A DNA stretch of 64,000 nt from Batillaria attramentaria (GCA_018292915.2 JACVVK020000216.1:1-64000), one strand, 5' to 3'. Positions 23,078-32,631 are shown, numbered from the stretch's first letter. Notes: generated by a model not told the origin, from the letters alone. Numbers and translations: made by a program.

Positions 23078-23656
23078 ACTCTCTATCTCTCTCTCTCTAG
23101 CAAAACCTGAAATAGACATTTACGTTCTTTGACAAGAAAAACTTTATTTCAAAAGGTATGTCCAGTCAAACTGTGTCAAAGAAACAAGAAATGAAACAAG
23201 AAACAGTTAATGAATAGCAAAGAGTTGCAACAGAAATTGTTAACCAGAGCGCTGTGCACTTTATAACGCAACATAAATGTAAATTAATAAATTGTTAATC
23301 GCACATCTTGTCCTGAAATGAGCAAAATAATAACAATAGCAAAGTACAAAACAAACTTCTACCGTACTGTCTTTGCATGAAACGTCATCGAATGCATGAA
23401 AGTCCACATTTCCTGTCAATTTTTTTAAACTGGAAATAGCATTTAGAGAATAACATCAAAGACCAAGTATCTAATATTTTCTATACAACGCCATAGAAAA
23501 ATATTTCTTCAAAATTAAGTAAGTGTCCATGACATGAAAACTAGTTGCCACCTTTGGCTTTCAGCGTACTTCAAGTAGACAGTCAAGACTGAGTACCAGT
23601 GTCTCAAATCATGACGCTTGAAACAACAAAAACAGCAGAAGACTAACAGTTCTGGT
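22770..23656 (-). other. 3' region of the Ginger1 gene
   Basis: AT-rich, non-coding. A T/G-rich stretch lies at 22,800-22,940 and a CT-polyC-CT tract at 23,019-23,099. On the minus strand, AATAAA at 23,143-23,148 is a candidate polyadenylation signal about 510 bp past the stop codon; others may exist. Confidence 0.6.
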
Positions 23657-26105
23657 CTAAGGAGTGACACAAAAAACAGGAGCAAAGTGATGTCCAAGAT
23701 TCATTATATAAATTGCTCTGTCTGTTTTCAATGGGGCCGATTGCCAAACTGGCCCGTATTTCAGCCACCTAGGTTGTCGGCCTGGAGCCTCTCTTGTGAA
23801 CACATACACGGGCGTGTCCAAGAGGGTGGCTGCAGCAAATATCTCAACCTCGGTGGCCCAAGTACGGTCGTTTCTCATGTTTGATGTCGCGACGTAATTT
23901 TCACGTGCGCTCGTTCCGTAGAAGCGTTTGTCATTCTTTTCAATCCAATCGCAAATGATATTTCGGAATTCCTTATATTTCGACTCAGTCCCCAAAACAA
24001 CAAAGCTCACAGACCGGAAAAAACAATTCCCATCTCCTTTTACGCTAACGCTATCGAGAGGTGTAGCCGTAATGTCAACTTCAACACTTTCCCTTGAGGG
24101 GTGCCGCCTGAAAAGTCTGGGGAAATTCAAACTGGAGGCCCGATCCTTTTGCCAGGCACCATCAACGGGGTGGAACTTCATTCTCAATGGCGGCTGGCAA
24201 GAGGGGTCAGCCTGTGGATGATAGGAGGGGTCAGCCTGTGGAGCATGGGAGGGGTCAGCCTGTGGATGATAGGAGGGGTCAGCCTGTGGATGATAGGAGG
24301 GGTCAGCCTGTGGAGCATGGGAGGGGTCAGCCTGTGGAGTATGGGAGGGGTCAGCCTGTGGATGATAGGAGGGGTCAGCCTGTGGAGCATGGGAGGGGTC
24401 AGCCTGTGGATGATAGGAGGGGTCAGCCTGTGGAGCATGGGAGGGGTCAGCCTGTGGATGATAGGAGGGGTCAGCCTGTGGAGCATGGGAGGGGTCAGCG
24501 TTGTCCTGTGTACGATCATGGAACAATTTGACGTTGCTGATATTGTAGAGATTCTTCAGTATTTTCCCACTTTTAGTGTTCTTCAGTTGAAGTCGACCCT
24601 TGGGCAACACACTTATGACCTCATATGGCCCGACGAATCTTGGTGCCATCTTGCCTCCCATTCTGTGTACTCGTGCAGCATTGATGATTAAGACTTTGTC
24701 TCCGATGCGGAACCCGTGGTCATATGCACGCCTGCTGTCATAGTACTCTTTCTGCTTCTTCTGCGCCCTTGAAATGTTTTCACCAATTTTGTTCTTGACT
24801 TCCTCGTGAATCCCCTTCATAGTGTCCATGATTTCTTCGTTCAGATCTTGCTCGTTGGCATCACCAGTGACGTCAAATGGTAGTTTTGCCTGCTCACCAT
24901 ACAATGCCAAAAAGGGTGAAAACTGTGTAGACTTGTGAACGGATGTTCGGTAGGCGAACAGGGCTGCTGGCAAGAGTTCATCCCAATCATCATTGTCTGT
25001 GATCTTTACCAAAGTGTCTTTGAGTGTCCTATTGTCCCTCTCCCGTTGGCCGTTCGTCTCAGGGTGGTAGGCCGAAGAAATGCGATGGTTGATATTGAAA
25101 CGGTCGGTGAGAATATCAAGCGCAAAGTTAATGAACTCACGGCCTTGGTCAGTTATGAGGGAATCAAACGCGCCAAAGATGCAGATGGTTTCGTACATGA
25201 ATCTGGCAACTTCCTCTGAACTCTTGCACGGGATGGCCTTGGCAACGGGAAACTTTGTAAAGTGGTCTGTGAGGGCAACAATGTACTGGTTACCTCTGTC
25301 AGTGACCTGCAAAGGTCCTATGATGTCCATTCCAACGAGGCTCCACTTCTTTTTGGGCACTGGGATGGGGTGAAGCGGTGCTGCTGGCTTCTTTCTGCAA
25401 GCGTTCATGTTCTGGCACACACAGCATGATCTGCAGTAGTCTTCAACCTCCTGTTTCATTCCATGCCAGAAGTAACGCTCCAAGACCTAGAGAGAAAAAA
25501 GAGTAATGAAATATTTATAAATACTATGTCTTAAAGATAACTGGTAGATAACAGTGTGTGTGTGTGTGGGGGGGGGGGTGTGAGTGAGAGAGAGAGAGAG
25601 AGAGAGAGAGCCAGCAAAGGAAATGTCTTCAATCCGGAAAATGTCCGTTATATACCGAAGACATCGGCTATACCGGAAAATTTACGTTATATACGGAGTC
25701 ATCGGATATAACGTCCACCAGGACAAAAGTGGCCGCTATATCCGATGTGTTGGTTATACCAGACATACCAGAAACACACAAAACCTCGTTCCCATTCTAA
25801 AGCCTGTTAAAACTGGGAGTACAAAAACGGGTGCTCACCTTCTTATAAGTCTTGTTCATCCCCAAATGTCCTCCGCTCACATAGTTGTCATGAAACTCTT
25901 GCAATATCTCTGGAACCTGGTTCCTCTTTGCCACGAGGATTCCGTCGTGGTAGAGCACATCCTCTCGAATTGTGTATTTTGCAGCAGTCTTTCTCAACTG
26001 TCTCTTTTTAACTTTAGTCACATCACGGTTTTCCCCTTTCGCGGTCAGAGGGTAAGTGCCATTTTTCAAATAGTTCAACACGTTGTCATACAGAGTGTCG
26101 TCCAT
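23657..26105 (-). CDS. Ginger1 transposase with C-terminal OTU protease, two exons
   Basis: Exon 1 is 26,105-25,839 (89 codons) and exon 2 is 25,486-23,657 (609 codons plus stop), joined in phase 0 to give about 698 residues. The start is the first in-frame ATG of exon 1. Residues 72 and 80 (His) and 110 and 113 (Cys) form the integrase HHCC zinc finger, split by the intron. The DDE core has D143 (GMDIIGP), D202 (TDQGREF) and E238 (NGQRERDN); D202 and E238 are 35 residues apart, the classic DDx35E. GPY lies at 375-377 (FVGPYEV), a Gypsy/Ginger integrase motif. Thirteen eight-residue repeats (ADPSHAPQ or ADPSYHPQ) fill 419-522. The OTU domain is at about 567-696, with GDGNCFF (D574, C577) and LGHHF (H688/H689). 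Predicted role: cut-and-paste transposition in the nucleus; the OTU part may cleave ubiquitin, which is known for the fold but not shown here. All catalytic candidates are intact and no frame breaks were found. Confidence 0.92.
23666..24052 (-). other. OTU cysteine protease domain of the Ginger1 transposase
   Basis: The encoded segment has the N-terminal Asp-Gly-Asn-Cys box followed by aromatic residues, a middle Trp-Ala-Thr-Glu-Val-Glu-Ile block (OTU proteins usually have W(G/A)..E), and a C-terminal His-His-Phe. These match the family's Asp/Cys/His catalytic positions. The domain lies outside the integrase core, separated by the tandem-repeat linker. Confidence 0.88.
24188..24499 (-). repeat. 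24-bp minisatellite in frame in the transposase linker
   Basis: Thirteen 24-bp units encode ADPSHAPQ, ADPSYHPQ and minor variants (one ADPSHTPQ, a last ADPSCQPP). The unit length is a multiple of three, so copy number can change without breaking the frame. The same tract is open in other frames on both strands, which creates spurious peptides. The linker is Pro/His-rich and probably disordered. Confidence 0.95.
25487..25838 (-). other. Intron of the Ginger1 transposase gene (352 bp)
   Basis: Minus-strand donor AAG|GTGAGC at 25,839/25,838 and acceptor CTCTCTAG|GTC at 25,487/25,486 preceded by a pyrimidine tract. Removal joins Lys-Lys to Val-Leu-Glu-Arg-Tyr-Phe-Trp in phase 0 and restores zinc-finger spacing. 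The intron holds a GT/G/GA microsatellite (25,553-25,609) and degenerate repeats of 'tataccg/cggatat' words at about 25,630-25,765. Confidence 0.9.
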
Positions 26106-26172
26106 GATGATAGTCAATGAAAACGAAGACTGGTTGACGGAATGAATTGTCGTGTACTTATAATTATAGGCA

Positions 26173-26254
26173 TGTTTGACACGAGTCACGTGACGTGTCA
26201 AGAAGCGTGGCGATGTTTGACACGAGTCACGTGACGTGTCAAGAAGCGTGGCGA
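26173..26254 (-). promoter_or_regulatory. Tandem 41-bp repeat with palindromic E-box, upstream of Ginger1 start
   Basis: Two identical 41-bp units (26,173-26,213 and 26,214-26,254) each carry the perfect palindrome GTCACGTGAC (26,185-26,194 and 26,226-26,235), 80 and 121 bp before the start codon. CACGTG is bound by bHLH factors in animals. A promoter role is inference from position and duplication; no TATA box was identified. Confidence 0.5.
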
Positions 26255-26478
26255 CCGTTTTCTCATCCCACAAAAAAAAAAAAAAAGAGAAAACAAATCT
26301 AAACTTTTAAAAGTGATTTAACTTCGTAGATTTGCCGTTCTATGTAGCCTATACTTTTGTTTTTTAGTGGCGACCGTTTTCTCATCCCACAAAAAAAAAG
26401 AGAAAATAAAAAACAAAAGTATAGGCTACATAGAACGGCAAATCTACGAAGTTAAATCACTTTTAAAAGTTTAGATTT
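26248..26478. repeat. Perfect 72-bp inverted repeat (hairpin) in Ginger1 5' flank
   Basis: Arms 26,295-26,366 and 26,407-26,478 are perfect reverse complements over 72 bp with a 40-bp spacer. The spacer word 'gtggcgaccgttttctcatc' also precedes the left arm (from about 26,248), so spacer and arm are both duplicated, one directly and one inverted. Confidence 0.92.
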
Positions 26479-26564
26479 GACACTGTAACCTTGACCCAGT
26501 TCAAGATCATCTTGAATAACATCTCTGTACAAAAATGAAAATAATTATACATATAACGAAAGAG

Positions 26565-26566
<2 letters not shown>

Positions 26567-26638
<72 letters not shown>

Positions 26639-26741
26639 GTGCGTGCGTGCGTGAGTGAGTGTGCACGCGTGCGTGAGTGCGTGCATAATGTGTGTGTGTG
26701 TGTGTGTTTGAGAGATGGGGGGAGGAGAGAAAGTGTGGGGG

Positions 26742-26777
<36 letters not shown>

Positions 26778-26780
26778 GAG
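26567..26780. repeat. (GT)n, GTGC, (GT)n and (GA)n microsatellite inside Ginger1
   Basis: Long GT run, then GCGT/GAGT variants, a second GT run and a GA block. It sits between the hairpin and the right inverted repeat. Confidence 0.95.
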
Positions 26781-26820
26781 AGATCCAGAGTCACGTTTTC
26801 TACTGAGTTGACACACACTA

Positions 26821-27043
26821 TAACAATAAAGTTAAAAATAAATACTGACTACATTGGTTAGAAAAGAGGGGGACCACTTCGAGAGGGGGCCTATTTTGGA
26901 TGCGAGGGGGGACCAAAATCGCCCAGGGGGACCAGTCGAAAACGAGGCTGGATGTCTAAGGGGGGACCATTATAGAGCAGTTTTTGCCACGAATTGGTCC
27001 CCCGGGGGACTACTTCAGAGGGGGGACCGGACCGGATCCTACA
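26821..27043. repeat. Ginger1 right terminal inverted repeat
   Basis: 223 bp, complement of the left repeat with three substitutions and two indels. It ends GGATCCTACA followed directly by CCGG. Confidence 0.93.
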
Positions 27044-27047
27044 CCGG
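27044..27047. repeat. Target-site duplication CCGG, right
   Basis: Matches 22,535-22,538. Confidence 0.92.
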
Positions 27048-27811
27048 CTGGCTTCGTGTCTTCGGTGAGCATTAAGCTTCACTAGCACAGGCATCGATGT
27101 CGATTCACTGAAGTTAAGTCCTCACTGCAGAGGTCACTGAGACTTTCAATATTGACGGACATCTTTTCTCTCCGTGTTCCCTACGAACCTTCTTCCCTCC
27201 CTCCCGTACCCCTCCCCCCTCCCCCTTCCCTAATTTCCAGCTCTTCAAAAGGCCCCAAGCTTGAGTAGTAACCTGTGATCGATCACGCAAAGTTTTCCTC
27301 TTCTTCGTTTCGTTAGTTTTCCGATTCCTACACTAACAAACGCACCCCGTGTGTGTGTGTGCTTAAAAAACTAGAACCGGGTTTCAAACGAAAAGGAAAC
27401 CCTCCTCGGAACCTTTCATCATCGTATCCTTTAGCACGCAAGCCCATCGTCTTGCCGTAGGGCTATCTGTAACAGATTCTGGTTGCCACCACTGGAGGAC
27501 CTGACGTGTGCTTGTTTTCTCTCGCAGCTGAAGAGACCCGGGGTAGATTTAGTTTTCAAGGTGGCCGCCAGCGTGGATTATTTTTTTTTTTAAATGGCGA
27601 CAGATTTCCTGTGTTTCTGACCGCCGGATGACCAGAGTGCCCACGATAGCCCGTACCTAAGGTATAGGCAGTGCAGTCGCCAACGCTGTTTTGGAACAGC
27701 CTTTGGAAATTTGTTTGCTAATACATGTATTTCGGCGAAATAAACAGTCAAAATCTACTGACCTAACTTTTCTTCAACCATTCCATGGTCCATTGCTATT
27801 CATTTGATAGG
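27048..27811. other. Probable intron, no gene recognised
   Basis: Unique sequence with a C-rich stretch near 27,195-27,235 and a short GT run near 27,350. Confidence 0.4.
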
Positions 27812-27825
27812 CCTGACAAGCTCCG

Positions 27826-28004
27826 GGTGGGTGGGTGGGTGGGTGTTTGGGGGTTTAACGTCTTTTTTCACCACATACGGGTGATATCAAAGATGGGGCA
27901 ACGATGAAGAAGCCAGCACAAATATTTGGCCCCAACCGGGATACGAACTCACGACTCGAGCATTAAAAGTCCACCGCTTTACCATTCGGCCACCCCGGCT
28001 CTCC
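27826..28004 (-). mobile_element. SINE-A copy with 14-bp target duplication
   Basis: Full-length minus-strand copy starting with a (GGGT)n end (complement of the CCCA tail). cctgacaagctccg flanks it at 27,812-27,825 and 28,005-28,018, a perfect match. Confidence 0.93.
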
Positions 28005-28037
28005 CCTGACAAGCTCCGCGTAGGTGATAATTGCAAG

Positions 28038-28155
28038 AGGGGGGGGGGGGGGGTTGAGGGTTTCACATCCTTTTCTACCACATAAGGGTGATATATCAAA
28101 GACGGGGCAACTAGAAAAAAAGGCCAGCAGAAATATTTAACCCCAGCAGTGATTG
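28038..28155 (-). mobile_element. SINE-A copy, tail and body only
   Basis: Minus-strand body ('gatatatcaaagacggggca', 'aaatattt') behind a G homopolymer. The head is missing. Confidence 0.75.
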
Positions 28156-28209
28156 AGTAAAATTGCAAGCTGAAAAGGTGCGAAGTACAGGAAAGATGCT
28201 AAGACATAC

Positions 28210-28417
28210 CGGGGCGGTCGGTGGTCTAGTGGTTAAGACTTCGTCACCAATGCGAGAAGTCAGGTTTGAGTCCCACTGGCTCGGGTCGAAGAATTTTTCT
28301 TTCTGGTATGTGGCACCGTTCATTCGGGCCCACCATCGGGGTTTTTTCCGGGTACTCCGCCCCCACCCCCCTTCCGGCTCTTTCCAAGTCGATATATAAA
28401 GAAGGGAATAAAGAAGT
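28210..28417 (+). mobile_element. SINE-B copy, head plus short body
   Basis: tRNA-like head with A-box-like 'tggtctagtgg' and B-box-like 'ggtttgagtcc', then 'gtggcaccgttcattcgggc' and the conserved core 'ttttccgggtactccg'. Its 3' end ('ctctttccaagtcgatatat') differs from the other SINE-B copies, so this may be a different subfamily or a chimera. Confidence 0.8.
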
Positions 28418-28477
28418 ACAAGTCATGAATAATAGATGAATAGTCAGTTACATAAATACAAAGAAAGCATAGATGCA

Positions 28478-28478
28478 T

Positions 28479-28576
<98 letters not shown>

Positions 28577-28640
28577 ACGTACGTACGTACATACATACGT
28601 AGGTACATACATACATGCACACATACATACATACATGCAG
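28478..28640. repeat. (CA)n microsatellite with CGTA/CATA tail
   Basis: About 95 bp of CA, then ACGT and ACAT tetranucleotide words. Confidence 0.95.
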
Positions 28641-29204
28641 TCAAACATACATACAAGCACCCCTCCATACATACAGTACCAACATCTAGTACATTACCTA
28701 CATACATACACGCACACACTACAATCAACAGGATGAGCTGGATATAAAACGGGTTGAATGGATCAACTTCGGGCTGAGTATAATTATATCTGTACTAGCG
28801 TGATTCCAACGTTTACGCAACGCAGTCATTTTGCCTCTGATGGCTCTTGCGGTCTGGGAGAGAACACATTAGACTGGTTTCACTTGTTCCTTTTTATTTT
28901 ACGGAGATTTGCTGGATGATTGTTACGAAGCGACGCACTTTTTCAACCAGGAGATTGCGTGACGTATCTCAGGAACACGGGCCTTTTTTTGTTTTTGTTT
29001 TTTTCTTTTTTTGCCGCTGTTTGTGATGTAGGCTTGAGGTCAAAATCCTGTTGAAGTCGGAAATTTTTTTTTTTTTTTTTTTTGAGAGGCCGAATGTGCG
29101 TCTTAGGTTTTTTTATGTATACAAAGGGGGGGTGGGGGGGGGGATTATTTCTATGCTTATTAATTAAAATGTCCAGAGGATATACATGATGTATGGGCGT
29201 GTAT
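28641..29204. other. Probable intron, no gene recognised
   Basis: Scattered CATA words, poly-T tracts near 28,990 and 29,066, and a G run near 29,126. Confidence 0.4.
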
Positions 29205-29272
29205 ATGCATGTGTGTGCTTGCGTGCTTGCGTGCGTGCGTGCTTCTTATTAAAACGTTCAAAGGATATACGC

Positions 29273-29358
<86 letters not shown>

Positions 29359-29372
29359 TGCGTGTGTGTGTG

Positions 29373-29424
<52 letters not shown>

Positions 29425-29444
29425 TGCGTGCGTGCGTGCGTGCG

Positions 29445-29497
<53 letters not shown>

Positions 29498-29545
29498 CGT
29501 GCGTGCGTTGTGCGTGCGTGCGTGCGTGCGTGCGCGCGCGCGCTT
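29205..29545. repeat. Large (GT)n/(GTGC)n microsatellite complex
   Basis: About 340 bp of GT runs interrupted by GTGC, GCGC and TTGT. The region at 29,520-29,543 is alternating GC, so left-handed DNA is possible. Confidence 0.95.
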
Positions 29546-30179
29546 AGCGAGTTCTTTTGTTGACGCATGTGCATTTCTGAAAGTGTGTGAGTCTACTTGT
29601 CACCCAGCCTTCCCTTGCATTCACCAGTGTTGTTTGATTCATACGCTGAAAACTGCTTTTCTCTCTGTTGGCAGACGCGACGTAATGACATACGTTTTTC
29701 CTCTTAAACAGCCGTCTAAATTTTTTTTAACAAGAGAAGATATCATATTTTCGGTTCCCAGTAATCATAAATTTATGCGCCTAACTCGCTGGCATGAAGG
29801 AAAAATAACATATGGAAGCTGTCGACAAGCATATGTGACTGACGGGCAGCCCGGCCTATACATACACAGTTTGTTGAATTGCCTGCTGCAATGGTGTTGC
29901 TTCTCGATGTTCTATGAATTCCGCGTGGAATCTGGATGTGTCTGCGTGCTGTAGGGTCGGTCGGTGACACGCGTTATCGTTCGTTGGAAAAAAATTAACA
30001 CGGTTGTCTCGCTTGAAATCTTGTGGGAAGTTTTGTCGTTGAGGATTTGCGAGCGATGCTGTTTATTTATTTATTTATTTGCTTTTACTTATTTATTTAT
30101 TCATTAATTCATTTCTTGTCCTAGTGATAAAGAAGGAGAGCATGCGCAGTTTTTGCGAGTAGACAGCTCGAGCAGGCAG
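29546..30179. other. Probable intron, no gene recognised
   Basis: Unique sequence with TTTA repeats near 30,061-30,110. Confidence 0.4.
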
Positions 30180-30545
30180 AGTGGACAGACACAGACATAG
30201 GCACGTGCAGACGCAGACACACGGACACAGACAGACACAACCAAAGACAGACACAGACAGACACGCTTGCAGACGCAGACCCACAGACACTGACAGACAG
30301 ACGCAAACAGACAGACACAGCCAAAGACAGACACAGACAGACACACATGCAGACACAGACACATAGACACAGACAGACGAAGACAGATAGACACAGCCAA
30401 AGACAGACAGAGACACAAACACAGATATAGACAGACACAGACAGCTACAGACAGACTGACGCAGGCAGTCAGACAGGCAGGCAGACACAAGTAGACACAG
30501 ACATACAAACAGACGCACTTGAAAACTGACAGACACATAGACATA
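30180..30545. repeat. CAGACA-type low-complexity array
   Basis: About 365 bp of degenerate 'cagacacagacag' words on the plus strand. Peptides from it (Val/Cys/Leu-rich on the minus strand, Asp/Arg/His-rich on the plus) are artefacts. Confidence 0.9.
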
Positions 30546-30827
30546 CAGATAGATACAGCTGTGCGCGTGTTTGCCGGGACTGCTGCGATTCGCACGATAG
30601 TCATCCTCACCCACGGTCTGGAGATATAGTAGAAAAGGCTCGGTTCTGTCTCTTCTGTATTCTCCGTACTGCTGACTGGTGCGCCAGAATGATACCACCC
30701 GGAAGTATGCAGTAGGTGAATACGATTCCTGTTCTCCCAGACTGGAGAGTACTCGGTTACCGCTATAGCTCAGCGAGCTAATTCTGACTGACTTCGTTTC
30801 CCCCCACGAAATGCCATGCTTGGTCGG

Positions 30828-31014
30828 TGAGTTTTTAACGTCGTTTTCCCACCACACAAGGCTGATATCAAAGACAAGGGCAACGAGGAAGAACCCAGCA
30901 CAAACATTTGCCTTTCAGTCCCAGGCCGGGATTCGAACTCACGACCCGAGCAGTGAATGTCCAACGCTTTTTTTTTTTCTTTTTTTTTTACCACTCGCCT
31001 GCCTCAGCTCCCCG
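30828..31014 (-). mobile_element. SINE-A copy with poly-T insertion in the head
   Basis: Minus-strand copy whose head is interrupted by about 23 nearly pure T residues (30,967-30,990) between 'ccaacgct' and 'taccact'. Otherwise body and B-box are recognisable. Confidence 0.8.
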
Positions 31015-31449
31015 ACCGGCTCTTCCCATAGACACACTAGAGGATATACACTGAGAATAGTTACGTGACAAACGCCTGGTGTTGTTGAATTAATGAAGGC
31101 CTGGATTAGTTGTTTGGAGTGTCGTCTGACACACAACCGAACCACAGACAAGCAGCATGCATTTTTCAGTAGGCAAACCCTTTCTTTCGGCCCCCTTCCT
31201 TTTTTTTTTTTTTTTTTTTCTTTTTGACTGGGGGGTTTGTCGAGTGCTTGGTGCAACCACAGTGCTTTACCAGGGTGTGTAGTCAAAATGTGACGCGAGT
31301 GTTCACGATGCTACCCCGCTTTTGTAAAAGTGTCGACGAACAGACCGCATAATTTTAAATACTGGAAAAAGATTGTGCATTCTTTTATCAACTGTCAATT
31401 ACAAAATACACAGTCAACATATTTCTGTACGATGCATATCGGTTATTTT

Positions 31450-31451
<2 letters not shown>
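31015..31451. other. Probable intron, no gene recognised
   Basis: A poly-T tract at about 31,198-31,220; otherwise unique. Confidence 0.4.
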
Positions 31452-31497
<46 letters not shown>

Positions 31498-31541
31498 GTG
31501 ACTGAAATAAATAAATAAATATATAAATAAATAAATAAATT
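31452..31541. repeat. (GA)n and (TAAA)n microsatellites
   Basis: GA run to about 31,495, then AAAT/TAAA repeats. Confidence 0.95.
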
Positions 31542-31634
31542 GTCGACGATGGTTGCTCGCACGCAAAGCAGTGTATATGTTTGACTGAATATTAGCGTGC
31601 ATACTGTCTTTGCGTTGTAGTAACAAAGTGACAA

Positions 31635-32083
31635 TGGGATTGTGGTCTAGTGGTTGAGGTATCCGACGTTGGATCCTGAGTCGCCCGGTTCGAATCCCTG
31701 GTAGGCAGGAATTTTGGATGGATTTTTCCTTTCCAAAATAAAGTCAAAATCACGTGCAGACTTATTTACTGTGCCTATCCCGCCCTCGTGTACACACACA
31801 CGAACAGATATCAAGTGTGCACGCTAAAAATCCCACGTCCATCTTTCAAAGAAAAGTAGGTTGTGGCCGGTGGCGTGGAAAACAGAAATACTGTCGCACG
31901 CACCAGAATGAATAGCAGGTTGAAGAAGGTTTGCACATTAAGTATCGCTTAGCGGTAGCAGGATTTCACTGTTTCGTCCTCCAGCCCTGCGGCGCCATGA
32001 GCATTTCAGAAGAGATGGATATGTGCGCGGAGGAGAGGTCTACCATACCATACCATACCATACCATACCATACCATACCATAG
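31635..32083 (+). mobile_element. SINE-C copy, about 450 bp, with (CCATA)n tail
   Basis: tRNA-like head: A-box-like 'tggtctagtgg', B-box 'ggttcgaatcc' 35-40 bp later. The body carries 'caaaataaagtcaaaatcac' and 'gtgcacgctaaaaatcccac', then 'cactgtttcgtcctccagcc', and the tail is a (CCATA)n run at about 32,040-32,083. 3' pieces of the same family lie at 1.36-2.03 kb. 'tagtaaca' occurs at both edges (31,618-31,625 and 32,081-32,088), a weak target-duplication candidate. Confidence 0.8.
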
Positions 32084-32154
32084 TAACAGTTACACGTTAG
32101 TCAGTCATTGTCTGATTGAGAAGTAACGGCTCCTTCTCAGTTTCACACTGACAA

Positions 32155-32430
32155 GTCCGTTGGAAACACTCAAATTCGAAAATGGAAACACTCGCTGCTA
32201 CACTAAATTTGTCCTGGCGGCGTTTCTTTTAAAGCAGAGTTCGAATCCTTATCCAAATATTTATACTGGCCTTTTCCCGTCGCCGCGGCCCCGTCTTTGA
32301 TATCACCCTTACGCCGTGGAAGAAAAGGACGTTAAACTCCCAAACACCCACCCACCCCCTTGAAGCAGAGTAGCACCAGAATCACTGTCGTCCATTTCCA
32401 TTACCAACCCTTTACGTGCAACACTGGTAG
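32155..32430 (-). mobile_element. MITE family M, copy 2 (partial, split by SINE)
   Basis: Contains 'gtccgttggaaacactc', 'aaaatggaaacactcg' and 'tcctggcgg', then after a SINE 'gaagcagagtagcacc' and 'gtccatttccatta'. Terminal CACGG-type ends were not found, so the copy is incomplete. Confidence 0.6.
32241..32361 (+). mobile_element. SINE-A copy, 5'-truncated at the B box
   Basis: Starts 'tcgaatcc' and keeps the body and tail. Flanks aaagcagagt (32,231-32,240) and gaagcagagt (32,362-32,371) match at 9 of 10, a probable target duplication inside MITE M copy 2. Confidence 0.82.
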
Positions 32431-32580
32431 TGTGGTGGGACTGAATCAATCGAATTCACCACGAGGTGTCCGGTTCTAGTCCCTCCCGGGACGTGCGTAT
32501 GTGTGGGAAGCACCAGTTGCAAGAACTTGATAATTCCCACCTGAAAACTTGGCGCGGCCGGCCCGGCTCGGGACATGTGA
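32395..32580 (+). repeat. Possible further tRNA-like SINE or unknown repeat
   Basis: A 'tggtagtgtggtgg' word and a B-box-like 'ggttctagtccc' 50 bp later suggest a tRNA-derived head, but no second copy was found in the window. Confidence 0.3.
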
Positions 32581-32631
32581 GGTAACGGGTGAACATTTGA
32601 AGTTCACGGCTTTAGCAAAGTCAGCATTTTC

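Larger units (their letters stand above)
22539..27043 (-). mobile_element. Complete Ginger1-type DNA transposon (4505 bp)
   Basis: The element is bounded by inverted repeats of 231 bp (22,539-22,769) and 223 bp (26,821-27,043). They begin TGTAGCATCCGG and, read inward from the right, TGTAGGATCCGG. Aligned, the repeats differ by three substitutions, one 1-bp indel and one 7-bp indel. CCGG flanks both ends. Inside, on the minus strand, is a two-exon gene for a Gypsy-integrase-like transposase with a C-terminal OTU protease. Intron-bearing integrase-like transposase, 40-270 bp inverted repeats, CCGG or CCGT duplication and OTU or Ulp1 tail are the published hallmarks of Ginger1. There is no reverse transcriptase, no LTR and no primer-binding site, which argues against a Gypsy retrotransposon. 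Near-identical ends and open frames suggest recent insertion; activity is not shown. Confidence 0.94.

Noticed and set aside
24184..24531. Open frames of about 110 codons on both strands across the 24-bp array
   Set aside because: Shadows of the in-frame minisatellite in the transposase gene; the period of 24 keeps all frames open.
22539..27043. Ty3/Gypsy LTR retrotransposon or endogenous retrovirus
   Set aside because: The integrase is Gypsy-like, but the element has long inverted repeats instead of direct LTRs, a CCGG duplication, an intron and an OTU tail, and no gag, protease, RT or RNase H.
29274..29954. 226-codon frame starting with Cys-Val repeats
   Set aside because: Starts in a GT microsatellite and runs into unique DNA without any domain or splice support.
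30764..30790. tRNA-like 'ctatagctcagcgagcta' A box
   Set aside because: No B box at the right distance.
30093..30857. 254-codon Cys/Val/Ser-rich frame
   Set aside because: Complement of the CAGACA low-complexity array.
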